This document shows positions 27,801 through 34,302 of a stretch of DNA of 41,577 bases, one piece after another. The position numbers were made by a program, and so were the translations under genes. The notes beneath the pieces were generated by a model that saw only the letters and a program-made list of their open reading frames with translations, did no database searches and had not been told where the DNA came from. The stretch comes from Candidatus Omnitrophota bacterium (GTDB lineage: Bacteria > Omnitrophota > Gorgyraeia > Zapsychrales > Zapsychraceae): the NCBI GenBank assembly GCA_015233405.1, contig JADFXT010000010.1:1-41577 (forward strand), given 5' to 3'. How positions within the stretch are numbered: the stretch's first letter is position 1; each line of letters starts with the position of its first letter.

Positions 27801-30800
27801 TGATCAATTTGCCAATCGCTTTAAACAAATGAGCAAGGAAGAAGGGGCGGCTTTTCTACAAAATATTTTGTTAGACCAAAAGAACAAACCGAGCATAGCT
27901 CCTACGTGGACGACCTTGTTAAGAGAAAAGAACGGACAATCACCGGTCCTTTTTTATGACGAAGTCAGAGACATTTTGCCTGGGCATAATCTGGCACGCG
28001 TCATGACCTTAACGACCAGGGACGATGGGGATACCCATGCAACCGAGTTTTACTTTATCGATAGGGTTTACATCGGCTATGGCGTTACTAGGTTTAATTC
28101 AGGTTTTTCTAACCTCGTTATGACGTATCGGATTTTTTCACAAAATTCGCATTCAGCTTTCGGTCAGGAGGAAAAAATCGAAGGGCTTGCTCAGAAAATT
28201 TACGAGGCACGGCTTGACCTCTGGAAAAATTTTATTCCCCAAGGGGGCGAGGCAACCGTCTTTGTAGGACCCAGTCAATATGAGGATGCCAGAGCGCTGG
28301 AATTTTATAAGGATAAGATGCATTTTTCACCATTGTCGGAGTTCCGCAGCGACGGAAACGAAGATTATTCTCAAGGGCTTTTTCATATTTTGACTAACTC
28401 CGACCGCGCCATGACAGCAGAGGCGCCTCAAAGCGTGGACCGGCTTTTATCGAGAGTAGCGCACGAGCATGGTGTTTTTTACGCGCAGCTCATCCAGCTT
28501 GTGGCGGCCGATATGCCGGACGTGGAGAAAGAAAAAAAGATCGAGCAATTACTTTCTCAATCCCAGCTGCCGTCCTATTTTAAGGCGCTGTATAAAAAGA
28601 AAATTGATGATGCCCGTCGAGAAATATCCAAGAATCGAAACTTGGTCAGGCAGACGCCGTCTTCCCGCCAATCTTTATGGTTAAGGGCGCTAAAGACTTA
28701 CGGGTATGATGAAGCAGCGGTTAAGGATATCGCTTCACGGACATTACCGTATGTCCTTTACCGGGAAGTATTAGGTTTGCCGATCCTCGACGTCAGAGAT
28801 CATTTATTCCGTAAAGTCTTTCAGGATTCGCAGGCTGGGACTCAAAAAAGCATGGACCGAAATCTTTCATCTTTTGTCGTCATGCCGAGAAAGAAAATAA
28901 ACGGCCCTGCATCGCTTTCTTATCAGGAATCTCTGTCCCATGAAGGCCATCATTTATTATTGCATCTCACTGAGTTGTCAGGCACTTGGGAGGAAGCTCA
29001 GAAAAAGATTCGGGAAACGACGCCTGAGCGTAAAGAGGCTTTTTGGGATTTCAGGGACGAGTTCATTGCGTACACTCTTTTGGATGAGTTAGCTCAGACC
29101 CCGGCGATTTATCTTGTTTATAACGAGAATCCGGAGATTTTGTCTATGGCCGGGCAATTGAAAGATTTCATTCTTTTTTGTATGGATATCGCTAAGAAGC
29201 GGGGCGTTGGGAGGTTTGATTTTATTTATGCGGACTTACGCGCGAGGAACTTTGAAGAATTAAAGAAGAATGTCTTAGCGCTTGTGCCGCTTCAAAAGAC
29301 GAACGACGGGCTTTTCTTAAAGTTTGTTTTAGAGCGCTGGGCCAAAGGGGATAAAAATATTCTGAAAATGGCCAAAGACATCATAATCCGTCGGCACCTC
29401 AAAATTACGGAGAAGGGTTTTAATGCTGCGGTGGAACAAAGAAAAGGAGTTTTGGAAGATTATTTAAAATTAAAAGAGGGATTGAAGGATGTCTTTTCTT
29501 CTAATCAAAAGATCGACGCGGCCATGACGAGCGTGATCCCGACAGAGCAAATCAAGATGCGGGATGAAATCAAAGAAGGCGCGAAGGCTTTTAATTACAG
29601 CGACGAGATTTCTGGTCAATTTGCCGATATGGTTTTAAACTGGAAAGTCCTTGGCACCGGTTCGCGTCTGATGCCGCAGTGGAAGAAGATCGCCGAACAG
29701 ATTCTCGCCGATGTTCAATCTGGAAAGATGACCAAACAACAGGCCGCCGAGGCGCAGAGACGTTTGATGGGCAAAATCGGCAGGGCTATCAAAAGAAGAA
29801 TTCCTTATAAGATAGTCCTTGGGTTAGAGGACGTTTTGAGTTTAAAGAAAGCGATGTGCCAGGAGTACACCAAAATGATTTATATCATTGCCAGGGCGTT
29901 GGGAGGATACAAACCCCAAGCAGCTCATATTACAAAATGGACAGGTTCTTCGACTCGCATACATCATGTGGCCGCATTCCTCGGGCTCCTTGATGGAACT
30001 GATATTTTGGTGGATTTAGCATCTGAACCTCTTTATGTGAGCCCCAGATTACATAGAGAAAAGATTTATTCACAGCAAGGCGTTTATCTTGTTATTCGAG
30101 ATAATGTTATTTTCCCCTATAAAACAATCCGGATTGTTGAGGAGCCTACGTTGATTGCTTTTAAATATAATAGTCTTGGTTTTAATGCGGACAAAAAAGG
30201 TGATTTAATGCAAGCAGCCGAGTATCTTACAAAAGCATCTCAGCTTGACCCTGACTTTGCTGACAGTTATTTCAATCTCGGCACTGTTTATGTGCGCATG
30301 GCTCTTGTGACTAAAGCTAAGGAATTTTATTTAAAGGCTAATAAGTGTTTTACAAAAGCTATTGAAATCGAACCGGACTATGTTGATGCTTATGACAATT
30401 TGGGAGTTAGCTATTTAAGGGCTGGCGATTTAGTTAATGCTCTTAAAAGTTTGAGTCAGGCTATCCAGCTTGATTCTAATGATGCTAACGCGTATTACAA
30501 CCGTGCTCTTGTTTATGAGAAATATGGCGATATCGATAAAGCCATCAGAGATTATCGTGAAGCCATTAGATGTAATCCGGCATTTCGCAAAGCTTATGAA
30601 CGGCGAGGTATGGCTTTTCAGAAAAAAGGGTTAATGGGTTATGCCGAAGCTGATTTCAAAATCGCCGAGAAATTGCGTTCCAAGAAATCCAAGTCCGACG
30701 CGGCCATGATGGTGGAAACGCCTAAGAGCGCGGACGGGCTTTTATCGAGAGTGGCACACCAACATGGGAAGTTTTATTTAGAACTTATAAAAATTCTGGC

Positions 30801-33687
30801 TAGTGAAAAGTCCTCGGTACAGAAAGATGAGGACATAGAAAATCTTTTTCAGGGATTGCCGCGTCATCTAAAACTGTTATACCGTAAAGGCGCTCAACAG
30901 GCTCGAGCCATCATGGATGAAAATCTTAAGACAGTTCATCAGCATCCCGGCCATGAAGCGGAGTATTTGTTGGGTGCTTTCTTAAAAGAAGAAAAGGCCA
31001 ACAACCCGTCATTGGATATTGACGCTGTTCTTTCTAAGGTGCCGGTTCATGGAATTTATCGGGAAATTTCAGGATTGCCCGTGATTGAGGCCGACGAGGT
31101 TTTACAAAATGTTTTGATCGCATCAAAGCTATGGGATAATTTTGTCCAGGCGGAAACGTGGACTCCTGAAGTTGAGGAACAGCTTCCTTTGACGGACAGT
31201 CGTCAGCCGCCCGGATTTATATTGTTGAGAAAAGAATCTCGAGGTCGTGAAGCCGCACAGTTAAACCGTCAGCATGAGCTTCATCATTTGCTGACATTTT
31301 TCCTCGAGCAATCCAGATTTTTAAGAAGTATCACGGAAAGTACGTCAGCGCGTAAAAAGGCCTTCCGAGATTTTCGGCATGAAGTCATCGCGTATATTAT
31401 TTCCAAACCCGGCGGGCTTAATACTATTTCTGAGAGAAATTTGGTTAATCCCAAAGAGGAAGATAAAGAGGAGATCTATAAGCTTGCGATAAAGATGCAG
31501 GACTTCATCACTCTTTGTATGGAAATTGCCTCAGCCCGCGGTGTTCCGGCGTCAGACTTCATTTACCCGGTGGCACGTGCAAGTAATTTTAAGGAATTGC
31601 AGAATGGGGTATTGGCTTTGGTTCCTGTTAAACCCGCTGGCGATATTGATTTCTTAAAGGTTGTCTTAACTCGATTGCTGGGCAATACGAGAGATTATGC
31701 AAACCTTAGAGAGGCTGTGGATGCGTTTATGGTGCAAAGACATGTCAAATTCAGCGACGAAGATTTGCTAAAGGCCGTGAAAGAATTAATGAGCATTGTC
31801 ATTTTCTCGGATGCCTATGGTTTAAATGGAATTGTCGATTTGATGTCCCGTTCCATAGATGCGTTCTTTGGCAAAACTTTTTCTAGCGCTCAAATTGCTT
31901 CGGCGGTTATTCCTTTTCAGGAATCCTCGGTAGAAAAAGTTCTTAGCGTGGCGAGTCAGTCGAATCTTTCTTTATCCGCCGGGACAAAATCCCAAGAAGA
32001 GTTTGTGCAGAAATTTTTTAATTATCTTAAAGTGGCTGATGCGGAAACGCGAAAGGCCTATAACGAGATTTTGGCAAATTGTCCGGATATTCGTGAGGTG
32101 TTTGACAAGGTTAAAGAAGACATGATTGCCAAAGGTGAGGAGGAATACCGTCAGGAATTAGAAAATATGGACGCTACGGTTTATCAAATAGATACTGCGC
32201 TTAGAGAGTCAAGCGATTTGATGAGGAGGTTGGGAAAATCTTTAAATCCTACGTCGACCGATCTTGCTATGACGAGCACTGAAGAAAAGACCGAGCGGAT
32301 CTTGGAAAGCTTTGATGAAAACGGTGTTGCTCAGATGGAGCCTTTGCCCGTGATGGCTCATCAGGAACAATTTGTTGGCGAGATCCGGCAATGGAAAGCA
32401 GAATTGGCTGGTTTGGTGCGGGAGAATGACTTGTTTGCTCTTAAGAAAGAAGGTGATGCGGCGAAAATCGAGGAGGCCAAGAAAGCAGTTAATGAAAAAC
32501 TCCTCGCGTTTGTTGATTTCTTAAAACAAAATTTGAGAGAACATTTTAAGGGCTTGGAAAATCATCCCGTTCTGGATTTTCAGGCGCTCAATAATATTTT
32601 TATGAATCATGGTTATTATTTTGGTTCCGGGCCAAAGTCGATGGCTGAGGAATATCCGGTCATTCTTTATACGGTCGAGAAAGAAAAAAGCGGGACACTT
32701 TCACTCTCATCGAGAATGTTATCGGCGGACAATCAAGCGCCTTATGATGCAGCGACCCGGGAAGGCATTAAGCTCATTGCCGTGCGTCAATATACACAAT
32801 TGCCCGGCGGAGTGCTTGTTCCCGTGCACGGATGGTCAGCGTTAAACCGGCAATACGCGGTTATCCTGGAAGATTCTTTTGAGATTTTCGACGGGCTTCG
32901 GGATGCCGCTATAAAAGATCCGCGCGTCGTGTCTATCGACATGATACAGCATTACCAAAAGCTTTTAGCGCAAGGCGTTAACTTGCCGTTTGCAGAAAAT
33001 CATCTGACGGCTATGTCGTCATTGTTTGAAAATATCCTGAAAGATATCGACACAGATATCCCGGTCAGCGAGGTCAAGCGCTGGAATACTCGTGTTCACG
33101 AAGCCGAGCATCAGGTCCGTAATCGTATTTATGAAATGAAAGGTTATACCCAAGAGCGAGATATCAATTTAGAAGAGGTCGTGGCGATCCTAGGCGCGAT
33201 GATCGATGCGCGGGTGCAAAGTCCATTTTTGTCCTTGGCTTTGACGATCATGAAGGCCGGCCGCAATGGGGGATATTCTTGGGCAGCGCTACAATATTTG
33301 ACGGGGCAGACTGCCGCAAATGATGTTGTGCGTGTCTTGACGGACATTGTCACGAGCCGTGATGTGAATGTGTTAAACCAGTATCTTCAATCTGCTTATG
33401 CGAAAGCGGATGCCAATTGGCACAAAGCTTGTGCCGCCGACCTTGACGCGGCGATGATGGGTGACGAGAAAAAAGGTGGGATCGACTTAAACTTTGATTT
33501 GATGGACCTTCAGATCAAGCGCGACGGTAACGGCGTGCCGTTACCATTGTTCCAGCAGCCGGTTGAGTCGATTAAGATCGACGGATTTGTGCCGGTCATT
33601 ATCGATGTGAAACCCGCACCGAGCCTGCCGGTGCTTTTGGGCGTCACAACCATGTCCACACCCGGTGTGGACAAACGGTTTCTTTAA
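21871..33687 (+). CDS. giant secreted multidomain protein (3,938 residues)
   Basis: One uninterrupted frame. ATG 21871 has GGGGG about 6 nt upstream and gives a signal peptide (LKIISLIILTIFIPQTLFA|Q); the open frame further upstream is REP-like repeat. Segments in order: 33-426, an N-terminal module I recall from large Omnitrophota proteins (WVNLSPYEKNRIIPESFGDTE); about 427-525, HPr-like (GLHSRP, H443); 526-738, unknown; 745-1050, protein-kinase-like (K795, HADIKPGN with D899, DYD 920-922); 1064-1615, alpha-solenoid of HEAT-like helices; 1616-1906, unknown (FFLATAFAEG, LGLDRFS); 1912-2177, unknown, faintly GNAT-like at its end; 2183-2548, HExxH module (HEGHH 2357-2361); 2554-2760, transglutaminase-like (C2663, H2699, D2715); 2761-2940, about five TPRs; 2948-3463, second HExxH module (HELHH 3135-3139) and a helical tail; 3469-3858, third HExxH (HEAEH 3743-3747); 3864-3938, conserved-looking tail. 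D-x-A-M-[TM] occurs at 739, 1059, 1907, 2178, 2549, 2943, 3464 and 3859, most of them at domain borders. Expression is under the c-di-GMP riboswitch. Function is unknown; a multi-effector surface or secreted protein is my inference. Confidence 0.9.
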   Translation: MFRGHGTIRSNILKIISLIILTIFIPQTLFAQVSFSGGLQLPTPGTMVPVTSATIPILIKGITLHPENPLRFDFIVNSGDTKAQDDAMKEAGLQQIKYFLAALTVPEKEMWVNLSPYEKNRIIPESFGDTEMGRDLLAQDYMLKQLTASLMNPEDKIGKNFWQRVYDKAWKQFGTTDIPTDTFHKVWIVPDRAVVYEKGSSVPTPGGSGLFAPQGLVAFVVDAHLKVMLEEDYVAAQQTKDHRQKTIDQPSAQKRSVVSGLQSPVSDLIRSVLLPEIEKEINEGKTFVTLRQIYNAMILATWYKKRLKESLLGKVYVDKAKTKGVNVDDKDINQKIYNQYIEAFKKGVCNYIKEEYDPINKQLIPRKYFTGGFDSAMLGKKVQVIDGTLPGDKVILTKAAQESPDSRDINLTADLKEANMSGPSSPGYTISGQVTVNDEKGLHSRPMAALADFGKAMKSLGILIRLKVGGQEVPIYEGITKLMMLPVSVGKTLDVSISAPDEPSGQKAYGCLQTFLDDRETINNSADKRRPKIEKLMKEVFGVDYHFDAPVKKASVVSLQPIPPSGITTISAYSYGEFHDAAGFGDVIARQIKADNIFNAEIQGDKLEIGFSGFDDRHGDIENPSLGDHVIQGSYTFRMKEVELLPHLATSIDDNWTLQAYENSVRLARLLTEYGFPEETVLSGATKAKIGDDFETLNQPQTKMPETLGALARLHLKSDENLSALALALMNRKSKGKADRAMTADWIEPGKNAVSNIVWQKVSDKEFEVKEVKNVHSYMPSLIRVSYDGKIRWAKIIKEGEKFQLRKDEKMSLMPQAKIFEAINALNDPAFLKAEAFLIANIESKPRKVIIMEDLPKEGKSLEDWVKDEALPMDKKMEVIFKAVQALETFHKKIGIHADIKPGNFWVTEKNGELQVILFDYDFSFRTRREFAKRKLDQSATDDFSSEKRLKEKYILSKIRFMRWTAGPRDDFYALAGVLFYSIVGKRNYIIYRERFKSDIKAFIEALPERGIHISQELADFFEKALPQKGECLYDSADTFIKDLMAVPEAAGLSFSQTDQAMTTSTIKRFFKTVTSKPVLLSTLTASSILLSDISPAMIHQRQEFARIEAQERNKKSSLEDYGKRVRLSKRTDFNAMYAFNKIVTLFQEKKGSDRIAVLKVLVDVARHNGSFQEEAKSIIEKNLKSIYRMEGIDSQILAYLFYSGFDGAWENIEARAKAGNPEAIKILFEFMEEFGSHSPKSIGSEARKVIDGIDFGSLFKKPGINWNLYFLDRMVLRDINGNGSLAFQKIVDLAIKERNANAVRSLLNFIEFDEYNDKLKKKAREALSRIDFEFLFNQDGIDPYLFADIAENMMGLGSDAAFKEVIHQAKIGNVNAIISLGEFSRPKESPKKYKVISQTEKKENKEDIDFSELLESSSKGLSPEQYKEVKETRKSIDIPSLPKHKQFSVDELSSMFYAGNVTALDELISRAKEDKIGLLYLFDIMLYAKSSIPKALKEKAEAVVNSINVDMLPAADRDNLGFLIHLSMVGGNEFAFSKVVSLLGQENQEEEAYYQIGSCLLDVYLNNSTPKEMKQKALSTLKGKYREVVNSLMVKNKNSPEVVQIVNNSLDAIGSPSQDGIKGGLFNTFHRDPQGLLFYLTMPNVVQPLVDAHAALLRTPKGKNLDFSFFLATAFAEGYIVYARGLLDNGIGGPFTFFQPLGLDRFSIVVNDLAKQGFLPAGFKGYTIIPGSERNKGQGLIVKEGMFHTPTAALIALGALLLQDMENVGRMGYAKELVGDDAFYVLSYLSFVAGSGKVEKYVQEADAAKGPAKVKGQNIVGFVGKYGTGSHGYPPFNAQWPRVTALYLTRAGVINFSAQHLNNIVRKTSRQNNEKYSVVAPERNPEAQRQAKALALATSGNRSVTDRAMMADFNIGKISSSQFVYTDAPFETWRQDISMPLSRTDDLQKLRNRVEQLGVANNVSPELEPLTSGAIFDQFANRFKQMSKEEGAAFLQNILLDQKNKPSIAPTWTTLLREKNGQSPVLFYDEVRDILPGHNLARVMTLTTRDDGDTHATEFYFIDRVYIGYGVTRFNSGFSNLVMTYRIFSQNSHSAFGQEEKIEGLAQKIYEARLDLWKNFIPQGGEATVFVGPSQYEDARALEFYKDKMHFSPLSEFRSDGNEDYSQGLFHILTNSDRAMTAEAPQSVDRLLSRVAHEHGVFYAQLIQLVAADMPDVEKEKKIEQLLSQSQLPSYFKALYKKKIDDARREISKNRNLVRQTPSSRQSLWLRALKTYGYDEAAVKDIASRTLPYVLYREVLGLPILDVRDHLFRKVFQDSQAGTQKSMDRNLSSFVVMPRKKINGPASLSYQESLSHEGHHLLLHLTELSGTWEEAQKKIRETTPERKEAFWDFRDEFIAYTLLDELAQTPAIYLVYNENPEILSMAGQLKDFILFCMDIAKKRGVGRFDFIYADLRARNFEELKKNVLALVPLQKTNDGLFLKFVLERWAKGDKNILKMAKDIIIRRHLKITEKGFNAAVEQRKGVLEDYLKLKEGLKDVFSSNQKIDAAMTSVIPTEQIKMRDEIKEGAKAFNYSDEISGQFADMVLNWKVLGTGSRLMPQWKKIAEQILADVQSGKMTKQQAAEAQRRLMGKIGRAIKRRIPYKIVLGLEDVLSLKKAMCQEYTKMIYIIARALGGYKPQAAHITKWTGSSTRIHHVAAFLGLLDGTDILVDLASEPLYVSPRLHREKIYSQQGVYLVIRDNVIFPYKTIRIVEEPTLIAFKYNSLGFNADKKGDLMQAAEYLTKASQLDPDFADSYFNLGTVYVRMALVTKAKEFYLKANKCFTKAIEIEPDYVDAYDNLGVSYLRAGDLVNALKSLSQAIQLDSNDANAYYNRALVYEKYGDIDKAIRDYREAIRCNPAFRKAYERRGMAFQKKGLMGYAEADFKIAEKLRSKKSKSDAAMMVETPKSADGLLSRVAHQHGKFYLELIKILASEKSSVQKDEDIENLFQGLPRHLKLLYRKGAQQARAIMDENLKTVHQHPGHEAEYLLGAFLKEEKANNPSLDIDAVLSKVPVHGIYREISGLPVIEADEVLQNVLIASKLWDNFVQAETWTPEVEEQLPLTDSRQPPGFILLRKESRGREAAQLNRQHELHHLLTFFLEQSRFLRSITESTSARKKAFRDFRHEVIAYIISKPGGLNTISERNLVNPKEEDKEEIYKLAIKMQDFITLCMEIASARGVPASDFIYPVARASNFKELQNGVLALVPVKPAGDIDFLKVVLTRLLGNTRDYANLREAVDAFMVQRHVKFSDEDLLKAVKELMSIVIFSDAYGLNGIVDLMSRSIDAFFGKTFSSAQIASAVIPFQESSVEKVLSVASQSNLSLSAGTKSQEEFVQKFFNYLKVADAETRKAYNEILANCPDIREVFDKVKEDMIAKGEEEYRQELENMDATVYQIDTALRESSDLMRRLGKSLNPTSTDLAMTSTEEKTERILESFDENGVAQMEPLPVMAHQEQFVGEIRQWKAELAGLVRENDLFALKKEGDAAKIEEAKKAVNEKLLAFVDFLKQNLREHFKGLENHPVLDFQALNNIFMNHGYYFGSGPKSMAEEYPVILYTVEKEKSGTLSLSSRMLSADNQAPYDAATREGIKLIAVRQYTQLPGGVLVPVHGWSALNRQYAVILEDSFEIFDGLRDAAIKDPRVVSIDMIQHYQKLLAQGVNLPFAENHLTAMSSLFENILKDIDTDIPVSEVKRWNTRVHEAEHQVRNRIYEMKGYTQERDINLEEVVAILGAMIDARVQSPFLSLALTIMKAGRNGGYSWAALQYLTGQTAANDVVRVLTDIVTSRDVNVLNQYLQSAYAKADANWHKACAADLDAAMMGDEKKGGIDLNFDLMDLQIKRDGNGVPLPLFQQPVESIKIDGFVPVIIDVKPAPSLPVLLGVTTMSTPGVDKRFL
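22581..22680. repeat. in-frame palindromic insertion inside the giant gene
   Basis: AGAC/AGACC-rich sequence on the left (AGACCATAGAC, AGACTATAGACC) and its inverted counterpart on the right (GGTCTGTAGTCTCTGGTCTT, GGTCTCAGACC) flank CAGCCTTCGGCTC. Translation gives a low-complexity stretch (DHRQKTIDQPSAQKRSVVSG) that interrupts the otherwise well-packed N-terminal module. It keeps the frame and adds about 33 residues, much like Rickettsia palindromic elements. A smaller palindrome lies upstream at about 22467-22502 (GTCCCGAC/GTCGGGAC). Confidence 0.6.
33653..33680 (+). terminator. hairpin at the 3' end of the giant gene
   Basis: TGTCCACAC and GTGTGGACA form a perfect 9-bp stem with a 3-nt loop (CCG), followed by AACGGTTTCTTT. 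It overlaps the last codons of the giant gene. The T-run is short and displaced, so termination may be partial. Confidence 0.5.
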
Positions 33688-33705
33688 AATCATGGAATTA
33701 TTCTA

Positions 33706-33734
33706 TTGCGCCTCCGGTGAGCCGGCTTTATAAT
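33706..33734 (+). promoter_or_regulatory. sigma70-type promoter for the small exported protein gene
   Basis: TTGCGC (33706-33711), exactly 17 bp, then perfect TATAAT (33729-33734). Transcription should start near 33741, giving an 87-nt leader that contains two hairpins. The giant gene ends 19 bp upstream, so the next gene is independently transcribed. Confidence 0.75.
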
Positions 33735-33749
33735 AGAACAAAAATTTGT

Positions 33750-33811
33750 ACCAGCCTCCTCTAAATCTTTTTAGAAATGCTGGTGCAATCCTTGCGATTT
33801 TGGCAAGGATT
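33750..33811 (+). promoter_or_regulatory. structured 5' leader with two hairpins
   Basis: First hairpin: ACCAGC (33750-33755) pairs with GCTGGT (33779-33784), enclosing a second helix TCTAAA/TTTAGA. Second hairpin: AATCCTTGC (33787-33795) pairs perfectly with GCAAGGATT (33803-33811) over 9 bp. Neither is followed by a T-run, so these are not terminators. The ribosome-binding site (33816-33821) starts 5 nt after the second stem. I do not recognise a known riboswitch class here. Confidence 0.55.
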
Positions 33812-33827
33812 ACAGAAGGAGAACATT

Positions 33828-34136
33828 ATGAAAAAAATGATTTTGGTCCTGGCTCTTGTTTTTTGCATGTTAGCAACTCCGGCGCTGGCGTTTCTTTATG
33901 AAACGAAAATCTTGACGAATGACGAAATCAAACAGCTGACCGATCAGCAGCTTAATGACGTTTATACTGAGGCGATGATCGAGAAGCAATCCGTCGCGAT
34001 TTTTCAGGGAAAAGCCGGGTTTACACCGAAGGAGTTTGAAAGTTTTAAGACTCTTTTAGGATTTGTCGTTCGCTTAAGACAAGAAATGGTCAAGCGTGGC
34101 ATCGAAGCCCCGCCGGTGGAGGAATGGTTGAGATAA
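33828..34136 (+). CDS. small exported protein of unknown function
   Basis: This 102-residue protein has a clear Sec signal peptide (MKKMILVLALVFCMLATPALA, cleavage after residue 21) and a mature helical, charged part (ILTNDEIKQLTDQQLNDVYTEAMIEKQ ... EEWLR). AAGGAG precedes the ATG at 33828, so the longer upstream reading frame, which passes through the structured leader, was rejected. I do not recognise the family. Its own strong promoter and structured leader suggest an abundant or regulated periplasmic protein. Confidence 0.7.
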   Translation: MKKMILVLALVFCMLATPALAFLYETKILTNDEIKQLTDQQLNDVYTEAMIEKQSVAIFQGKAGFTPKEFESFKTLLGFVVRLRQEMVKRGIEAPPVEEWLR

Positions 34137-34143
34137 GAGAAGC

Positions 34144-34271
34144 TCTAAATCCGAAATTCGAAACAAATCTAAAATTCTAAGAAACAAAAATAAATATTTT
34201 GTACTTGTTTAGATTTTGGAGCTTTAGATTTGAAATTTGTTTAGGAATTCGATATTCGTGCTTCGAATTTT
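34144..34271. repeat. MITE-like palindromic element, copy B
   Basis: It starts AAATCCGAAATTCGAAACAAATCT and ends AATTCGATATTCGTGCTTCGAATTT, related to the elements at 17581-17694 and 38625-38732 but more degenerate. The interior again has TTAGATTT/AAATCTAA-type inverted segments. It occupies the gap before pyrE and ends about 30 bp before its start codon. Confidence 0.7.
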
Positions 34272-34302
34272 AATGTTTTTATTAATCTGGAAATGGAGTC
34301 TT

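Noticed and set aside
21871-33687. The giant frame as an artefact of joined genes in a mis-assembly
   Set aside because: The frame is continuous with uniform codon use, a signal peptide at one end, a D-x-A-M-preceded tail at the other, and the same linker motif throughout. No frame break or duplicated junction is visible, though read mapping would settle it.
33653-33811. Hairpins after the giant gene as a CRISPR array or tRNA-like structure
   Set aside because: The stems differ in sequence, are not evenly spaced, and no tRNA arm pattern fits. They are a terminator-like hairpin and a leader structure.
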